Translations under genes and position numbers: made by a program
Assembly: GCA_023229575.1 (NCBI GenBank)
Contig: JALNYZ010000005.1
Coordinates: 148,231 to 212,230 of the forward strand
Direction of reading: 5' to 3'
Length of the DNA: 64,000 nucleotides
Source of the DNA: Prolixibacteraceae bacterium
GTDB taxonomy: Bacteria > Bacteroidota > Bacteroidia > Bacteroidales > Prolixibacteraceae
Shown: piece by piece, positions 10,601 to 19,441 of the stretch
Numbering within the stretch: position 1 is the stretch's first letter
How the letters are laid out: each line of letters opens with the position of its first letter
Notes under the pieces: generated by a model
The model's database searches: none
Told to the model about the DNA's origin: nothing
What the model saw: the letters and a program-made list of their open reading frames with translations, nothing else

Positions 10601-11042
10601 AGTAATTCAACCGGTTGAGATCACTAAATTGAAATCACTGACCGAATTTGAAGATCCGGCCATCCGCTATTTTGCCGGGAAAGCCAAATATACCATCAGG
10701 TTTAATGCACCGGCAGTTTTTCTTTCTAAAACCGATTCTGTTGTTTTAGGGCTTGGCAACATTGATGCCACCGCCGAAGTACGTTTAAACGGGAAATTGC
10801 TGGCCTTTGCCTGGATGCCCAATACAGAGCTGGTCGTTTCTGGTCTGTTGCAAGTTGAAAACAAACTGGAAATTACCGTTGCCGATGTCTGCCGCAACCG
10901 GTTCATAGGCGATTGGAATCAGTTTGGAATGATTCAAAGCATTTGGAGTACATCAAACGCACTTAAAAAAGAGATGTCTTTAAAACCTTCAGGATTAATG
11001 GGACCACTGAAACTGGTAAAATATAACACAAACTGGCTATGA
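7623..11042 (+). CDS. GH106-type alpha-L-rhamnosidase
   Basis: 1139 residues, secreted (signal ending VSFAQ). The N-terminal part shows the GH106 hallmarks: TWWHWISGNITKDGITKDLE near residue 40 and QNCDGWSTSGGPW at about 121-133. Acidic residues in LHAEVVYG (E521) and GSEAYTG (E587) lie in the barrel region and are plausible catalytic residues, though I cannot assign the acid and base without an alignment. The C-terminal third (RYFAGKAKYTIRF, GNIDATAEVRLNGK) is a galactose-binding-like beta-sandwich typical of the family. The predicted reaction is removal of terminal alpha-L-rhamnose from pectic or related glycans. Length fits family members of about 1100 residues. Adjacent to GH127, so rhamnose and arabinose release are probably coupled. 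Confidence 0.88.
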   Translation: MKSFKIYILFLFFSLPISVSFAQNTLNSSEFLSPPNSTKVNTWWHWISGNITKDGITKDLESMKQQGVSQATILNIGDQTTWFNPKTYVPVPIKFNSDDWYKMFQWALKEANRLDIKIGVQNCDGWSTSGGPWISPELSMKKYTWSKSIFDGGQVLNTQLPQPAAVNNFYRDVAVVAYPIDEKQNSIQKPRVNIDINKVSTGAKLNDGNPNSKIAINKGDLINFTFETDVDACKISLFRTVVFTWGNLDKVISQFVLSSSVDGKVYTKISELEFAGVNKINTLTFPATKAKYFQIECKKGNNEVAELEILRANEMPAYSPQVSFLLEKTAFLTPARENAFDTPLKNNGCGIAENSIIDLSGYMSPDGILKWKAPKGRWQIIRFGYTTTGVTNSPATSEGIGLEVDKMDTTALNIHFNSFAGKLLQSAGAFKGNTFKFLLIDSWECEFQNWTKNFPEEFKNRRGYNILPWIPVLCGDFVGTPQLSDAFIHDFRKTIADLIDQNYYKQFSKLCHRNQLELHAEVVYGNNAMYPPLDILKSNSHIDLPMTEFWANPNSNGIPEYAPEIRPTVYFPPYAALADKKQIIGSEAYTGYADYSDSPANLKPFGDAAYCSGINQMILHSYVHQPLDKKPGATLSGFGSTFNRNNPWWEYAQGWMTYQARVQYVLQKGEPVVDVLFYVGDQFPQYYSFSKSIVNDLPYGFQANACNFDMLTDAKVNGGKLSFGGLQTFPILTLPGLTIMDFVTLKRIAELVKEGVVVLGPKPLEMLSVSDIKTRTAEFNQLANSLWGNSTENQYGKGKVISGKSIGEVLKQLKVVPDFTTNMHDPKEIMFIHKKLGDTDAYFVFNQQARSLNRELIFRIVGKTPEIWNSENGSITKPAIYSIEKNQTRIPVSFKPHESKIFVFRNGAPDHFITKVSLEGKPIFPQQQLADTTLAIPQASFSKSKFGFTSNLSGEYSFTINDNRIVKTNLVQTKIEPIDDFKATIEFFPISDEVIQPVEITKLKSLTEFEDPAIRYFAGKAKYTIRFNAPAVFLSKTDSVVLGLGNIDATAEVRLNGKLLAFAWMPNTELVVSGLLQVENKLEITVADVCRNRFIGDWNQFGMIQSIWSTSNALKKEMSLKPSGLMGPLKLVKYNTNWL

Positions 11043-11079
11043 CAAATCAATGAGAAGTCGCACCAAATAATAGATTAAA

Positions 11080-12150
11080 ATGAGAAATATATTTTCAATA
11101 GTAGCGATTTTGGTCGGGATGATACCAGTGCTCTGTTCTAGTCAAAGCAAAGAGAAATTGGGTACTTCAATAAGTAAGAAAGTGTCTCAGGACAGAATGG
11201 AGAGAATTTACAATGAGATAAAAACGCCATTTAAATACGGAGTTGTTTTTAGTCATCCCGATTCAACGAAATTAATGGATAGCCCAACTATTTTTCGCGA
11301 GAATAATGTTTGGTATATGACATATATCGTTTTTGACGGACAAGGGTACGAAACCTGGCTTGCCGAAAGTGATAACTTACTTCAATGGAAAACCAGGGGG
11401 AAAATTCTTTCTTTTACCGGGGATACATGGGATGCAAATCAAAAAGCGGGCTATTTATCACTAGTCGACTTTAATTGGGGAGGGACTTATTCAGTTGAAA
11501 AATATCAGGATAAGTATTGGATGTCCTATATAGGAGGGAACTCAAAAGGATACGAGGCGGGTGTTTTAGGAATTGGTATAGCAAATTCAAATACTCTGAC
11601 TGAAGAAAAAGAATGGAATAGGATAAGTAAACCAGTATTATATCCGAAAGATGCAGATGCAAGATGGTTTGAAAACAAAACAATTTATAAAAATTTAATC
11701 GTACATGATAAGAATAAACTAACTGGTCATCCTTTTGTAATGTACTATAATGCCAAAGGCGATACCGCCAATTACGAAAGTATAGGAATGGCTGTTTCAG
11801 ATGACATGGTTTTATGGAAACGCTTTGGCAATAATCCTGTTGTCACCAAACATAAAGGAATTTGCGGCGATGCGCAAATCGCTAAGCTCAATGCTGTCTA
11901 TGTTATGTTTTATTTTGGCGCATTCTGGAAACCCGGAGCTTTTGAAAGATTTGCATGTTCCTATGATTTGGTAAATTGGACTGAATGGGTTGGAGAAGAC
12001 CTGGTAGCCCCTTCAAAAGAGTATGATAAATGGTGTGCTCATAAACCTTGGGTAATAAAGTGGAATGGGATTGTTTTTCATTTTTATACTGCCGTAAGTG
12101 AACACGGGAGAGTGATTGCCCTATCTACATCAAAAGATTTAACAAAATAA
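11080..12150 (+). CDS. GH43-like five-bladed beta-propeller glycosidase, secreted
   Basis: 356 residues with an N-terminal signal (PVLCSSQ; a lipoprotein cleavage is possible but the lipobox is poor). Repeating blade motifs are visible: DSPTIFRENNVWYMTYIVFD, ETWLAESDNLLQWK, KYWMSYIGG, HPFVMYYNAKGD, GMAVSDDMVLWKR, VYVMFYFGAFW and FACSYDLVNWTEW. This W-Y-M-x-Y / S-x-D-x-x-x-W pattern is shared by GH43, GH32/68, GH117 and GH130, so the clan is clearer than the family. Candidate active-site acids are the D of MDSPT near residue 69 and later E/D residues. It probably removes a short side chain, perhaps arabinose, from the glycan debranched by its neighbours. A reversed role as a phosphorylase (GH130) is less likely for a secreted protein. 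Confidence 0.7.
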   Translation: MRNIFSIVAILVGMIPVLCSSQSKEKLGTSISKKVSQDRMERIYNEIKTPFKYGVVFSHPDSTKLMDSPTIFRENNVWYMTYIVFDGQGYETWLAESDNLLQWKTRGKILSFTGDTWDANQKAGYLSLVDFNWGGTYSVEKYQDKYWMSYIGGNSKGYEAGVLGIGIANSNTLTEEKEWNRISKPVLYPKDADARWFENKTIYKNLIVHDKNKLTGHPFVMYYNAKGDTANYESIGMAVSDDMVLWKRFGNNPVVTKHKGICGDAQIAKLNAVYVMFYFGAFWKPGAFERFACSYDLVNWTEWVGEDLVAPSKEYDKWCAHKPWVIKWNGIVFHFYTAVSEHGRVIALSTSKDLTK

Positions 12151-12161
12151 TTATTTATCCC

Positions 12162-13913
12162 GTGAGAGTCTCATATATTATTAGCAATCTGTTGTTTCTT
12201 TTTTGCGGTGTACAGATTGGTTTTTCGCAAACCAATAAACCATTGTCCGAAAGCGCAAAGAATATAGCCGCTAAGTACAACCAAACTTTGCTAGGTGAAA
12301 ATGTATTTGTGTTCGATTCTTCTATGGATATGAATGAAGTTCAAACATTGATCGACTCTATTTATACCGGCCAGATATTTCCCGCAAATGAATTTTCAAA
12401 AAACCGTTATGCACTGCTGTTTAAACCTGGAACCTATAAGTTAGATGTCAGGGTTGGTTACTACATGCATGTTATGGGTTTAGGAAATTCTCCCGAAGAT
12501 GTGGTGATAATAGGGGCTGTCAGGTCCAACTCAACGCAGGGAGGTCATGTGCTGTGTAATTTTTGGCGGACAGCAGAAAACTTAACAATTGTTCCTGGCA
12601 TTGATTCGACCAATACCTGGGCTGTTTCTCAAGCTGCTCCTTTGCGCCGTATATATGTAAAAGGAAATTTGAAATTGTTTGAAGGGGCCTCCAGTGGAGG
12701 CTTCATGGCCGATTGTAAGATTGAAGGGACGGTATTTTCAGGCTCTCAACAACAATGGTTAACCAGAAATACTGTTTTTAAAAAATGGGACGGTGGCGTT
12801 TGGAACATGGTATATGTTGGCGTTACCAATGCCCCAAAAGAGAATTGGCCCGAAAAACCCGTTACCACCATCAAGGAAACGCCAGAAGTGCGAGAGAAAC
12901 CTTACTGGATTTTTTCCGGAGGGAAATATGCTTTAAAGATACCGGCAATAAAGAAAAATTCAACCGGCGTTGATTGGGATAAGACAAATTATGCTGAAAA
13001 AACTGTTTCAATCGATGATTTTTATATTGCTAAACCTGATATGGATAATGCCGCATCGATTAACAAAGCTTTAAATAATGGGAAACACATTCTTTTTACA
13101 CCGGGGATTTATTCATTAAGCGAAAGCCTTATGGTTACACGTCCCGGAACAATTATGATGGGAGTTGGAATGGCTACGCTCGTTCCTGAAACAGGGAATA
13201 AGGTAATTGAAGTTTCAGATGTTGAGGGTGTTACTATTGCCGGTTTACTTATCGATGCGGCAAAAATCCCTTCAGAAACACTTATGCAGATTGGAAACCT
13301 TAGATTAAAAAAGAATCACGCAGCAAATCCTACCTATTTGTTTGATGTATTCTTCAGGGTTGGCGGCCCTAATGAAGGATCTGCCTCTAATTGTCTGGTC
13401 ATTAATAGTAATAATGTTTGCATCGATCATGTGTGGCTTTGGAGGGCCGACCATGGAACCGGTGTAGGCTGGGACAAAAACAAATGTGCCAATGGATTGA
13501 TAATAAACGGTGACAATGTTACCATTTATGGTTTGTTTAACGAACATTTTCAGGAATACCAGACCATTTGGAACGGTGAAAATGGCCGGGTATATTTTTA
13601 CCAAAGCGAAATGCCTTATGATCCGCCGACTGTTGATTCCTGGAAACATGGCGAAACCTGTGGATATGCATCGTACAAAGTTGCCAATCATGTAAAAACC
13701 CACCAGGCTTGGGGAGTAGGTATTTATAATGTATTTTACAACGCTCCGTTAATTGTTGATCAGGCGATAGAAACTCCATCAGCAGTTGAAAATGGGTTTT
13801 ATCATAAAGTCATTTTTTGGCTAAACGGAAATAAGGAAAGTATCGTAAAGAGCATCATTAACGGTAAAGGTGGAAGCATCAACAGTTCAAACAGAAAAGC
13901 GACTATGGAGTAA
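12162..13913 (+). CDS. Secreted right-handed beta-helix protein, GH55-like fold, function unknown
   Basis: 583 residues starting at a GTG codon 11 bases after the previous stop; the signal peptide ends near GFSQ. The sequence has two pectate-lyase-like repeats: FKPGTYKLDVRVGYYMHVMG in the first half and FTPGIYSLSESLMVTRPG in the second, then VCIDHVWLWRADHG and YGLFNEHFQEYQTIWNG. This is a widespread family in Bacteroidota and actinomycetes that databases often mislabel as adenylyl cyclase or coagulation factor 5/8 protein; nothing here supports either name. The twin beta-helix layout resembles GH55 exo-glucanases. Its place at the end of the first PUL argues for a lyase or hydrolase acting on the same glycan. 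Catalytic residues not identified. Confidence 0.75.
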   Translation: MRVSYIISNLLFLFCGVQIGFSQTNKPLSESAKNIAAKYNQTLLGENVFVFDSSMDMNEVQTLIDSIYTGQIFPANEFSKNRYALLFKPGTYKLDVRVGYYMHVMGLGNSPEDVVIIGAVRSNSTQGGHVLCNFWRTAENLTIVPGIDSTNTWAVSQAAPLRRIYVKGNLKLFEGASSGGFMADCKIEGTVFSGSQQQWLTRNTVFKKWDGGVWNMVYVGVTNAPKENWPEKPVTTIKETPEVREKPYWIFSGGKYALKIPAIKKNSTGVDWDKTNYAEKTVSIDDFYIAKPDMDNAASINKALNNGKHILFTPGIYSLSESLMVTRPGTIMMGVGMATLVPETGNKVIEVSDVEGVTIAGLLIDAAKIPSETLMQIGNLRLKKNHAANPTYLFDVFFRVGGPNEGSASNCLVINSNNVCIDHVWLWRADHGTGVGWDKNKCANGLIINGDNVTIYGLFNEHFQEYQTIWNGENGRVYFYQSEMPYDPPTVDSWKHGETCGYASYKVANHVKTHQAWGVGIYNVFYNAPLIVDQAIETPSAVENGFYHKVIFWLNGNKESIVKSIINGKGGSINSSNRKATME

Positions 13914-13961
13914 GGAATATTTACCTGTCAGAAGATAAATGGAAAGCGTAAAATCATATTC

Positions 13962-13994
13962 TGTGCAAATAAACGGTATTAAATTATATATTTG
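13962..13994 (+). promoter_or_regulatory. Possible Bacteroidota-type promoter for the ECF sigma gene
   Basis: TATATTTG at 13987-13994 matches the Bacteroidota -7 consensus TAnnTTTG. A weak TGTG (13962-13965) lies 21 bases upstream in place of the -33 TTTG. The -7 box ends 27 bases before the ATG. The -33 match is poor, so this is a suggestion only. Confidence 0.35.
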
Positions 13995-14021
13995 ACGCTG
14001 TTTGTTTATTGAAATGCTCCA

Positions 14022-14627
14022 ATGGCCGATAACTACCAGATTCAATCAGATACCTTACTTTGGAATAAATTCATCAGTAGCGATGAAGACGCATTTCGTT
14101 TGATTTACAAAAGTCATGTCCAGACACTTTTTAAGTATGGATGTAATTTTACGCACGATGAAGCGCTCATAAAGGATTGTATCCAGGATGTTTTTGTGGA
14201 TCTGATGAAATACAGATCAACTATAGGATCAACCAATAACATCAGGCTGTACCTGTTCAAATCTTTGAAACGCAAAATTATCAGATCACTTCACAAAAGC
14301 GATATTTACCGGCATCTGGAATCAGATAATTTTCCTTTTTTATATGCACTTTCTTCTGAAGAGGAAATAATTGAAGATGAAAGCATTATAAGCAGGACCC
14401 GGCATTTGGAATTAGCCATGTCTACCCTAAGTCCCCGACAAAAGGAAGCAATTTATCTCAAATATGTTTCCAATCTGAGTTACGATGAGATCAGTAGTTT
14501 GATGAAAATGAATTACCAGTCAGCCAGAAATCTGATATTTAGGGGGTTGGAGAAATTGAGGGAGAGCTTTCCGAAAGAAATCGTTTTACTTTTCTTATTT
14601 GGGAAACGGTTACAAAAATATTTCTGA
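14022..14627 (+). CDS. ECF-type RNA polymerase sigma-70 factor
   Basis: 201 residues. Region 2 spans about 22-95 (AFRLIYKSHVQTLFKYG, IKDCIQDVFVDLMKYR, NIRLYLFKSLKRKIIR) and region 4 about 125-185 (LSPRQKEAIYLKYVSNLSYD, EISSLMKMNYQSARNLIFRG), a helix-turn-helix that reads the -35 element. No region 1 or 3, as expected for ECF factors. It is followed 52 bases later by its FecR anti-sigma partner and then by two SusC/SusD pairs, the classic trans-envelope cascade in which glycan binding at SusC frees the sigma factor to transcribe the locus. Probable master activator of the 14-52 kb locus. Confidence 0.93.
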   Translation: MADNYQIQSDTLLWNKFISSDEDAFRLIYKSHVQTLFKYGCNFTHDEALIKDCIQDVFVDLMKYRSTIGSTNNIRLYLFKSLKRKIIRSLHKSDIYRHLESDNFPFLYALSSEEEIIEDESIISRTRHLELAMSTLSPRQKEAIYLKYVSNLSYDEISSLMKMNYQSARNLIFRGLEKLRESFPKEIVLLFLFGKRLQKYF

Positions 14628-14679
14628 TTAATTGAGTACAAAATCAGGATTTCCTGCTTATAAGTGAAAATGTACGCTT

Positions 14680-15876
14680 ATGAAGGATTCACAGGAAAAG
14701 CCATCAATTGATTTTATTCATCAATCTGAGTTTGTTGAATGGGTTTTAAGACCTACCGATGAGTTGAATCAGTATTGGAAAAGCTATATGGCTGAGAAAC
14801 CGTTGGAGATAGGCAGGATCAAACTCGCCAAACAACTTATTATCGGAATAGTTCCCAAAGAAAAGCCACTTAATGAAGTAGAGGTAAATATCTTGTGGAG
14901 TAAGATCAATGAATCCGCTAAATCCAGAAATAGAAAGATAATCAGTATAAGGAGATGGTCTGTAGCTGCCAGCATACTCATGGTAATCGGTCTCTCAGGC
15001 TGGTTTTTGTTTGTTCACACATCCAAGGAAATCAATGAAATCAATTACCATTCGGTTGTTGTTAAGCCCAAGCCAGGGAAGGATATAAAGTTAATCCTAG
15101 CTGATCAATCGGAAAAAATTTTTTCAACCAAAGAAGTTGATTTAAAGTACAATGAAGATGGATTACTGCTAACCAATTCAGGAAACCAGGTTCCAAATAA
15201 ATCTGTTGATCAAAATCAGTTAACAGAGAAAATGAATCAGCTAGTAGTTCCCTTTGGTAAAAAATCCAAAATTGAACTTGCGGATGGAACTAAGCTTTGG
15301 TTAAATTCCGGAAGCCGCGCAATATACCCTGTAGTATTCAAAAAAGACAAAAGAGAAATTTTTATAGAGGGGGAAGGATTGCTTGAGGTTGCCCACGATG
15401 CTTCCAGGCCATTTTATGTTGTAACCGATCTAATGAAGATCAAGGTCCTTGGGACAAAATTTGACCTGTCCGCCTATAAAGAAGATGCCACTATCTCAGT
15501 CGTTTTGGTAGAAGGGAGTGTGGAAGCAACCTCCGGAGACAAAAAAATAATGCTGAAACCCAATCAGCTCCTGAGTTACAATAAATCAACCCATGAATCC
15601 ACAATCAGTCATGCAAATGTTTTGGAGTATGTGTCGTGGATTGATGGATGGATGTTGTGTGATAAGGAGAAAATTACCTCAATATGTACCAAACTATCAA
15701 GATACTATGATGTCAGGATTGATGTTTCAGATCCTAAATTCAATAGTATGACCATTACAGGCAAACTTGATTTAAAGTCCAACTGCGAAGATGTATTAAA
15801 AGTAATTTGTTCGACTGCACCAATAAATTATACAATTTCAGAGAACCAGATTACCCTCATTATCAGAGAGAAATAA
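14680..15876 (+). CDS. FecR-family anti-sigma factor
   Basis: 398 residues. The cytoplasmic N-terminal ~85 residues would bind the sigma factor; one membrane helix lies at about 90-108 (SVAASILMVIGLSGWFLFV). The periplasmic FecR domain includes VVPFGKKSKIELADGTKLWL, NSGSRAIYPVVF, GEGLLEVAHDASRPFYV and KVLGTKFDLSAY at about 188-290. The C-terminal DUF4974 domain (ISTICxKLSRYYDV-like, ITGKLDLKSNCEDV) at about 320-398 resembles an STN partner fold. Immediately upstream of a SusC that has an STN domain, so it should be the direct signalling partner of SusC2. Confidence 0.93.
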   Translation: MKDSQEKPSIDFIHQSEFVEWVLRPTDELNQYWKSYMAEKPLEIGRIKLAKQLIIGIVPKEKPLNEVEVNILWSKINESAKSRNRKIISIRRWSVAASILMVIGLSGWFLFVHTSKEINEINYHSVVVKPKPGKDIKLILADQSEKIFSTKEVDLKYNEDGLLLTNSGNQVPNKSVDQNQLTEKMNQLVVPFGKKSKIELADGTKLWLNSGSRAIYPVVFKKDKREIFIEGEGLLEVAHDASRPFYVVTDLMKIKVLGTKFDLSAYKEDATISVVLVEGSVEATSGDKKIMLKPNQLLSYNKSTHESTISHANVLEYVSWIDGWMLCDKEKITSICTKLSRYYDVRIDVSDPKFNSMTITGKLDLKSNCEDVLKVICSTAPINYTISENQITLIIREK

Positions 15877-15938
15877 AATAAGACCAAACTAAATGTAAAT
15901 TAAGAACTAATCAATTCAGATGCCTATGAATTAACTAA

Positions 15939-18900
15939 ATGTCAAAAAAAAGACAGGCTATATTGGACTATAACCTGTCTGAAGTTTTAACGCCAATTCG
16001 AAGAACATTAAGCAAATTAAAACCAAACAAATTTATGCAAAATTTCGGGTTATTGGTTCCTTATTCCCGGAACCTTAAAAAATTCGTGCTAGTTATGAAA
16101 TTAATTACGCTGCTACTATTGACATCATTAGCAACGGCAACTGCCAAATCCAGCTACTCGCAACAGACAAAATTCGTACTGAATCTTGAGCATGTTACGG
16201 TCAAACAACTTTTCGATAAGATTGAAGGTAGCAGTGAATTCATTTTTGTATACTACGACAACATCATCGACCTCAATCAGGAGGTATCTGTTATTGCAAA
16301 TAACGAAACGGTCGAAGAGATACTCAATAAGGTATTCGAAACATCTGAAAATACCTTTAAAATCTTCGACAGGCAGATTGTTATCGCAAAAAAAGAGAAT
16401 TCTGAAGCGGTTTTCGCAAAATATCCGGATCCACCGGTTGCAAAGAAGGAATTGTCGGGTACCATAAATGACAGCAAGGGAAATCCATTGCCTGGCGTAT
16501 CAATTGTTGTCAAAGGGACAACATTGGGTACCGTAACTGATGCGGAAGGCAAATTTTTACTGACCATACCGGTCGATGCCAAGTCCCTTGTCATATCATT
16601 TATTGGGATGAAGCCCCAGGAAATTATCCTGACCAGGGAAACGGTAATTAATGTGGTCATGGAGGAGATGAATGTTGGGATGGAGGAAGTGGTGGTGATA
16701 GGTTACGGTACTCAGAAGAAAGTTACTGTCACCGGTTCAATTTCCACAGTTTCAGGTGACATCATTACTAAATCACCTTCTCAGGGCGTTGCAACCGCTC
16801 TTGCCGGTCGCGTCACAGGGGTGGTTACTACCCAAGTGAGCGGACAACCAGGGAACAGCAATCCGAGTGTTTATGTTCGTGGCGTGGGTACTTATACCGG
16901 AGCATCAGGCGCCTTATCTCTTGTGGATGGTGTGGAACGATCGTTTCAATCAATTGACCCGAATGAAATTGAGAGTATTTCGATATTAAAAGATGCTTCA
17001 GCAACTGCAGTTTTTGGTATCAGGGGGGCAAACGGGGTCATTATTGTCACGACCAAAAGGGGCGTGGAAGGAGCACCTAAAATCAGTTTTTCCGGCAATT
17101 ATGGAATTCAGGTACCAGCCAAACTGGTGTCGACGGAGAATAGTTATTCCTATGCAACCACATGGAATAAAGCGCAGTTGTATGATGATCCAAACTTGCC
17201 GGTTTCAGGTCTGAGGTTTTCTCCTTTGGCGATCAATTCATTCAAGACCGGTAAATATCCGGAGATATTCCCGAATGAAAGTCTTGCTACCAAAATTTTT
17301 AAAGCTACCGCTCCTCAGAATCAGGAAAATATTAATATATCAGGAGGCAGTAAGTTCGTAAAATATTTCATTTCGCTGGGTCACTTCTTTCAGGACGGAT
17401 TAACCAAGACCTTTGGAGATCCTGACACCTATCCCTTTCTATATAAGCGGTATAATTTTCGCTCAAATATTGATGTAGATCTTACAAAATCGACAAGAAT
17501 CAGCCTGACAATGGGCGGGACAAATGAATACCGTCAGCAGGACCAATCTGGGAGTTATTATAGAAGCGTTCCATTTGCGGGTGTTGTAATCGACGGGAAA
17601 CGTTATCGCAACAGAGAAACTTACATTCCCGGGGCAACATTCGATGTACTTGACAACATTAATTTTCAGGCCGGATTCGTTGGTTACTATACAAACACTA
17701 ACAACCTGGACATAAGCATTCAACAAAAACTGGACTTTGTCACCAAAGGGCTTGTATGGAAGTTTAAATATGCTAACAATGCAATCTGGACCAGAAACGT
17801 TTCAAGAAGCAAGGATAAAGTTGTGTATGAACCTCTTTTCAAATGTACAGTTGATCCCACAGCTATTGGGGATAGTACAATAGTAACCAGGGCGACAGGG
17901 ACAGACGCGTTACTAAGTTATGGTGAATCATCAGGAAAATCGCGAAACTGGTACCTGGAGACTTCTCTTCGGTATGACCGTATTTTCGGTGATCACACCG
18001 TGGGCGGTCTGTTGCTTTATAACGAGAGCAGAAATCCCTATCCTGGTTCATTCGCCGATATCCCGACTGGATATGTGGGAATGGCGGCAAGGGGTGAATA
18101 TAAATACAAATCGAGGTACTTGTTTGATGTCAACCTTGGATACAATGGGTCGGAAAATTTTGCCGAGGGGAAACGTTTCGGATTTTTCCCTTCAGCATCG
18201 GCAGGCTGGATTTTGACAGAGGAATCATTCTTGAAAGACAAAAGCTCACTGCTTAATTTTTTGAAACTGAGGGCTTCTTATGGAAGTGTAGGAAATGACG
18301 GAGGTATAGGAAGATTTCTTTATTTGGCCGATACTTACAGTCTGAACAGCGGCCGGGGATACAGTTTAGGGACGACGCTCAATACAAATGCAATAATAGC
18401 GAAAGAAGGAAGAATAGGGAATCCTGACGTAACCTGGGAGAAATCGGTAAAACAGAACTATGGTTTTGATGCGACACTTCTTCAGAACAGGCTGTCAGTG
18501 ACTATGGATCTCTTTTTCGAACTTAGGTCAAATATTCTTACTACCCGTACTACGGTACCGGCAATTTTAAGTTTAGCTATGCCTGCAGTTAATCTGGGAA
18601 AGGTTCAAAACCGCGGTTTTGAACTCGAAATGAGATGGAGGGACAAAATCGGTAACGTTAATTACAATATTGGCGGTAATACCTCATTCGCCCGCAACAA
18701 GATTCTCTTTATGGACGAGATACCCAAAAAGGAGACCTATCTTTACCGGACTGGCCAATCAGTGGGAAGGATCTTTGGTTATTCTTTTGCTGGTTTCTGG
18801 ACACCGGAAGATGTAGCTCACTATAAGGATTTTCCTGAAGCCGGTTGGATTCCAAGAGCCGGAGATGTCAGATATAACGACCTAAATATGGACGGAAAGA

Positions 18901-19424
18901 TCAACGACCTTGATCAAGAGCCAATTGGATACCCGAATTATCCTGAAATTATTTACAGCGTGTCGGGTGGTGCAGATTACAAGGGATTTGATATGAGTTT
19001 CATGTTTACCGGAGTGGAAAACGTTTCAAGGGAATTCCCCCTCTCCTCTGTATTTTCGGTTCCCTTTAGTTCAGTCAAAGATGCCGCTTTGATGACATGG
19101 TTTCTCGATAATCAATGGACGCCTGAAACCGCTGCCACTGCCAAAGCGCCTACGATATCATTTATTGGAGTAGCCAACAACAATAAATCTTCAAAACTAT
19201 GGACCAGGGATGCCTCGTATCTGCGTTTGAAAAACGTTGAAATAGGATACCGTTTTAGCCCGGAGGCATTAAAGCGATTGGGGATGACGAGCATGAGAAT
19301 TTATGCCAGCGGGTATAATCTGCTGACCTGGTCCAAATTGGAATTGATGGATCCCGAGCAGGTTCAGTCAACATATCCATTGGTAAGGATCATTAACCTT
19401 GGCGTGAACCTGACCTTCAAATAA
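15939..19424 (+). CDS. SusC-like TonB-dependent receptor with STN domain (SusC2)
   Basis: 1161 residues from this ATG. An unusually long pre-signal segment suggests the real start may be the in-frame ATG at 16035 (MQNFGLLVPYSRN), which leaves a normal leader of about 40 residues before the cut at SSYSQ. Then follow an STN domain (about 78-132, TKFVLNLEHVTVKQLFDKIE), a carboxypeptidase-regulatory-like domain (about 152-222, SGTINDSKGNPLPGVSIVVK), EEVVVIGYG near 250, the plug (LSLVDGVERSFQS, ESISILKDASATAVFGIRG) and the barrel ending in LTFK. The STN domain marks it as the signal-transducing receptor for the FecR just upstream. SusD2 follows after 17 bases. Confidence 0.95.
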   Translation: MSKKRQAILDYNLSEVLTPIRRTLSKLKPNKFMQNFGLLVPYSRNLKKFVLVMKLITLLLLTSLATATAKSSYSQQTKFVLNLEHVTVKQLFDKIEGSSEFIFVYYDNIIDLNQEVSVIANNETVEEILNKVFETSENTFKIFDRQIVIAKKENSEAVFAKYPDPPVAKKELSGTINDSKGNPLPGVSIVVKGTTLGTVTDAEGKFLLTIPVDAKSLVISFIGMKPQEIILTRETVINVVMEEMNVGMEEVVVIGYGTQKKVTVTGSISTVSGDIITKSPSQGVATALAGRVTGVVTTQVSGQPGNSNPSVYVRGVGTYTGASGALSLVDGVERSFQSIDPNEIESISILKDASATAVFGIRGANGVIIVTTKRGVEGAPKISFSGNYGIQVPAKLVSTENSYSYATTWNKAQLYDDPNLPVSGLRFSPLAINSFKTGKYPEIFPNESLATKIFKATAPQNQENINISGGSKFVKYFISLGHFFQDGLTKTFGDPDTYPFLYKRYNFRSNIDVDLTKSTRISLTMGGTNEYRQQDQSGSYYRSVPFAGVVIDGKRYRNRETYIPGATFDVLDNINFQAGFVGYYTNTNNLDISIQQKLDFVTKGLVWKFKYANNAIWTRNVSRSKDKVVYEPLFKCTVDPTAIGDSTIVTRATGTDALLSYGESSGKSRNWYLETSLRYDRIFGDHTVGGLLLYNESRNPYPGSFADIPTGYVGMAARGEYKYKSRYLFDVNLGYNGSENFAEGKRFGFFPSASAGWILTEESFLKDKSSLLNFLKLRASYGSVGNDGGIGRFLYLADTYSLNSGRGYSLGTTLNTNAIIAKEGRIGNPDVTWEKSVKQNYGFDATLLQNRLSVTMDLFFELRSNILTTRTTVPAILSLAMPAVNLGKVQNRGFELEMRWRDKIGNVNYNIGGNTSFARNKILFMDEIPKKETYLYRTGQSVGRIFGYSFAGFWTPEDVAHYKDFPEAGWIPRAGDVRYNDLNMDGKINDLDQEPIGYPNYPEIIYSVSGGADYKGFDMSFMFTGVENVSREFPLSSVFSVPFSSVKDAALMTWFLDNQWTPETAATAKAPTISFIGVANNNKSSKLWTRDASYLRLKNVEIGYRFSPEALKRLGMTSMRIYASGYNLLTWSKLELMDPEQVQSTYPLVRIINLGVNLTFK

Positions 19425-19441
19425 ACTAATATTCAACTATC

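Noticed and set aside
12162..13913. Adenylyl cyclase (name often attached to this family)
   Set aside because: No cyclase motifs are present; the sequence is a secreted right-handed beta-helix.
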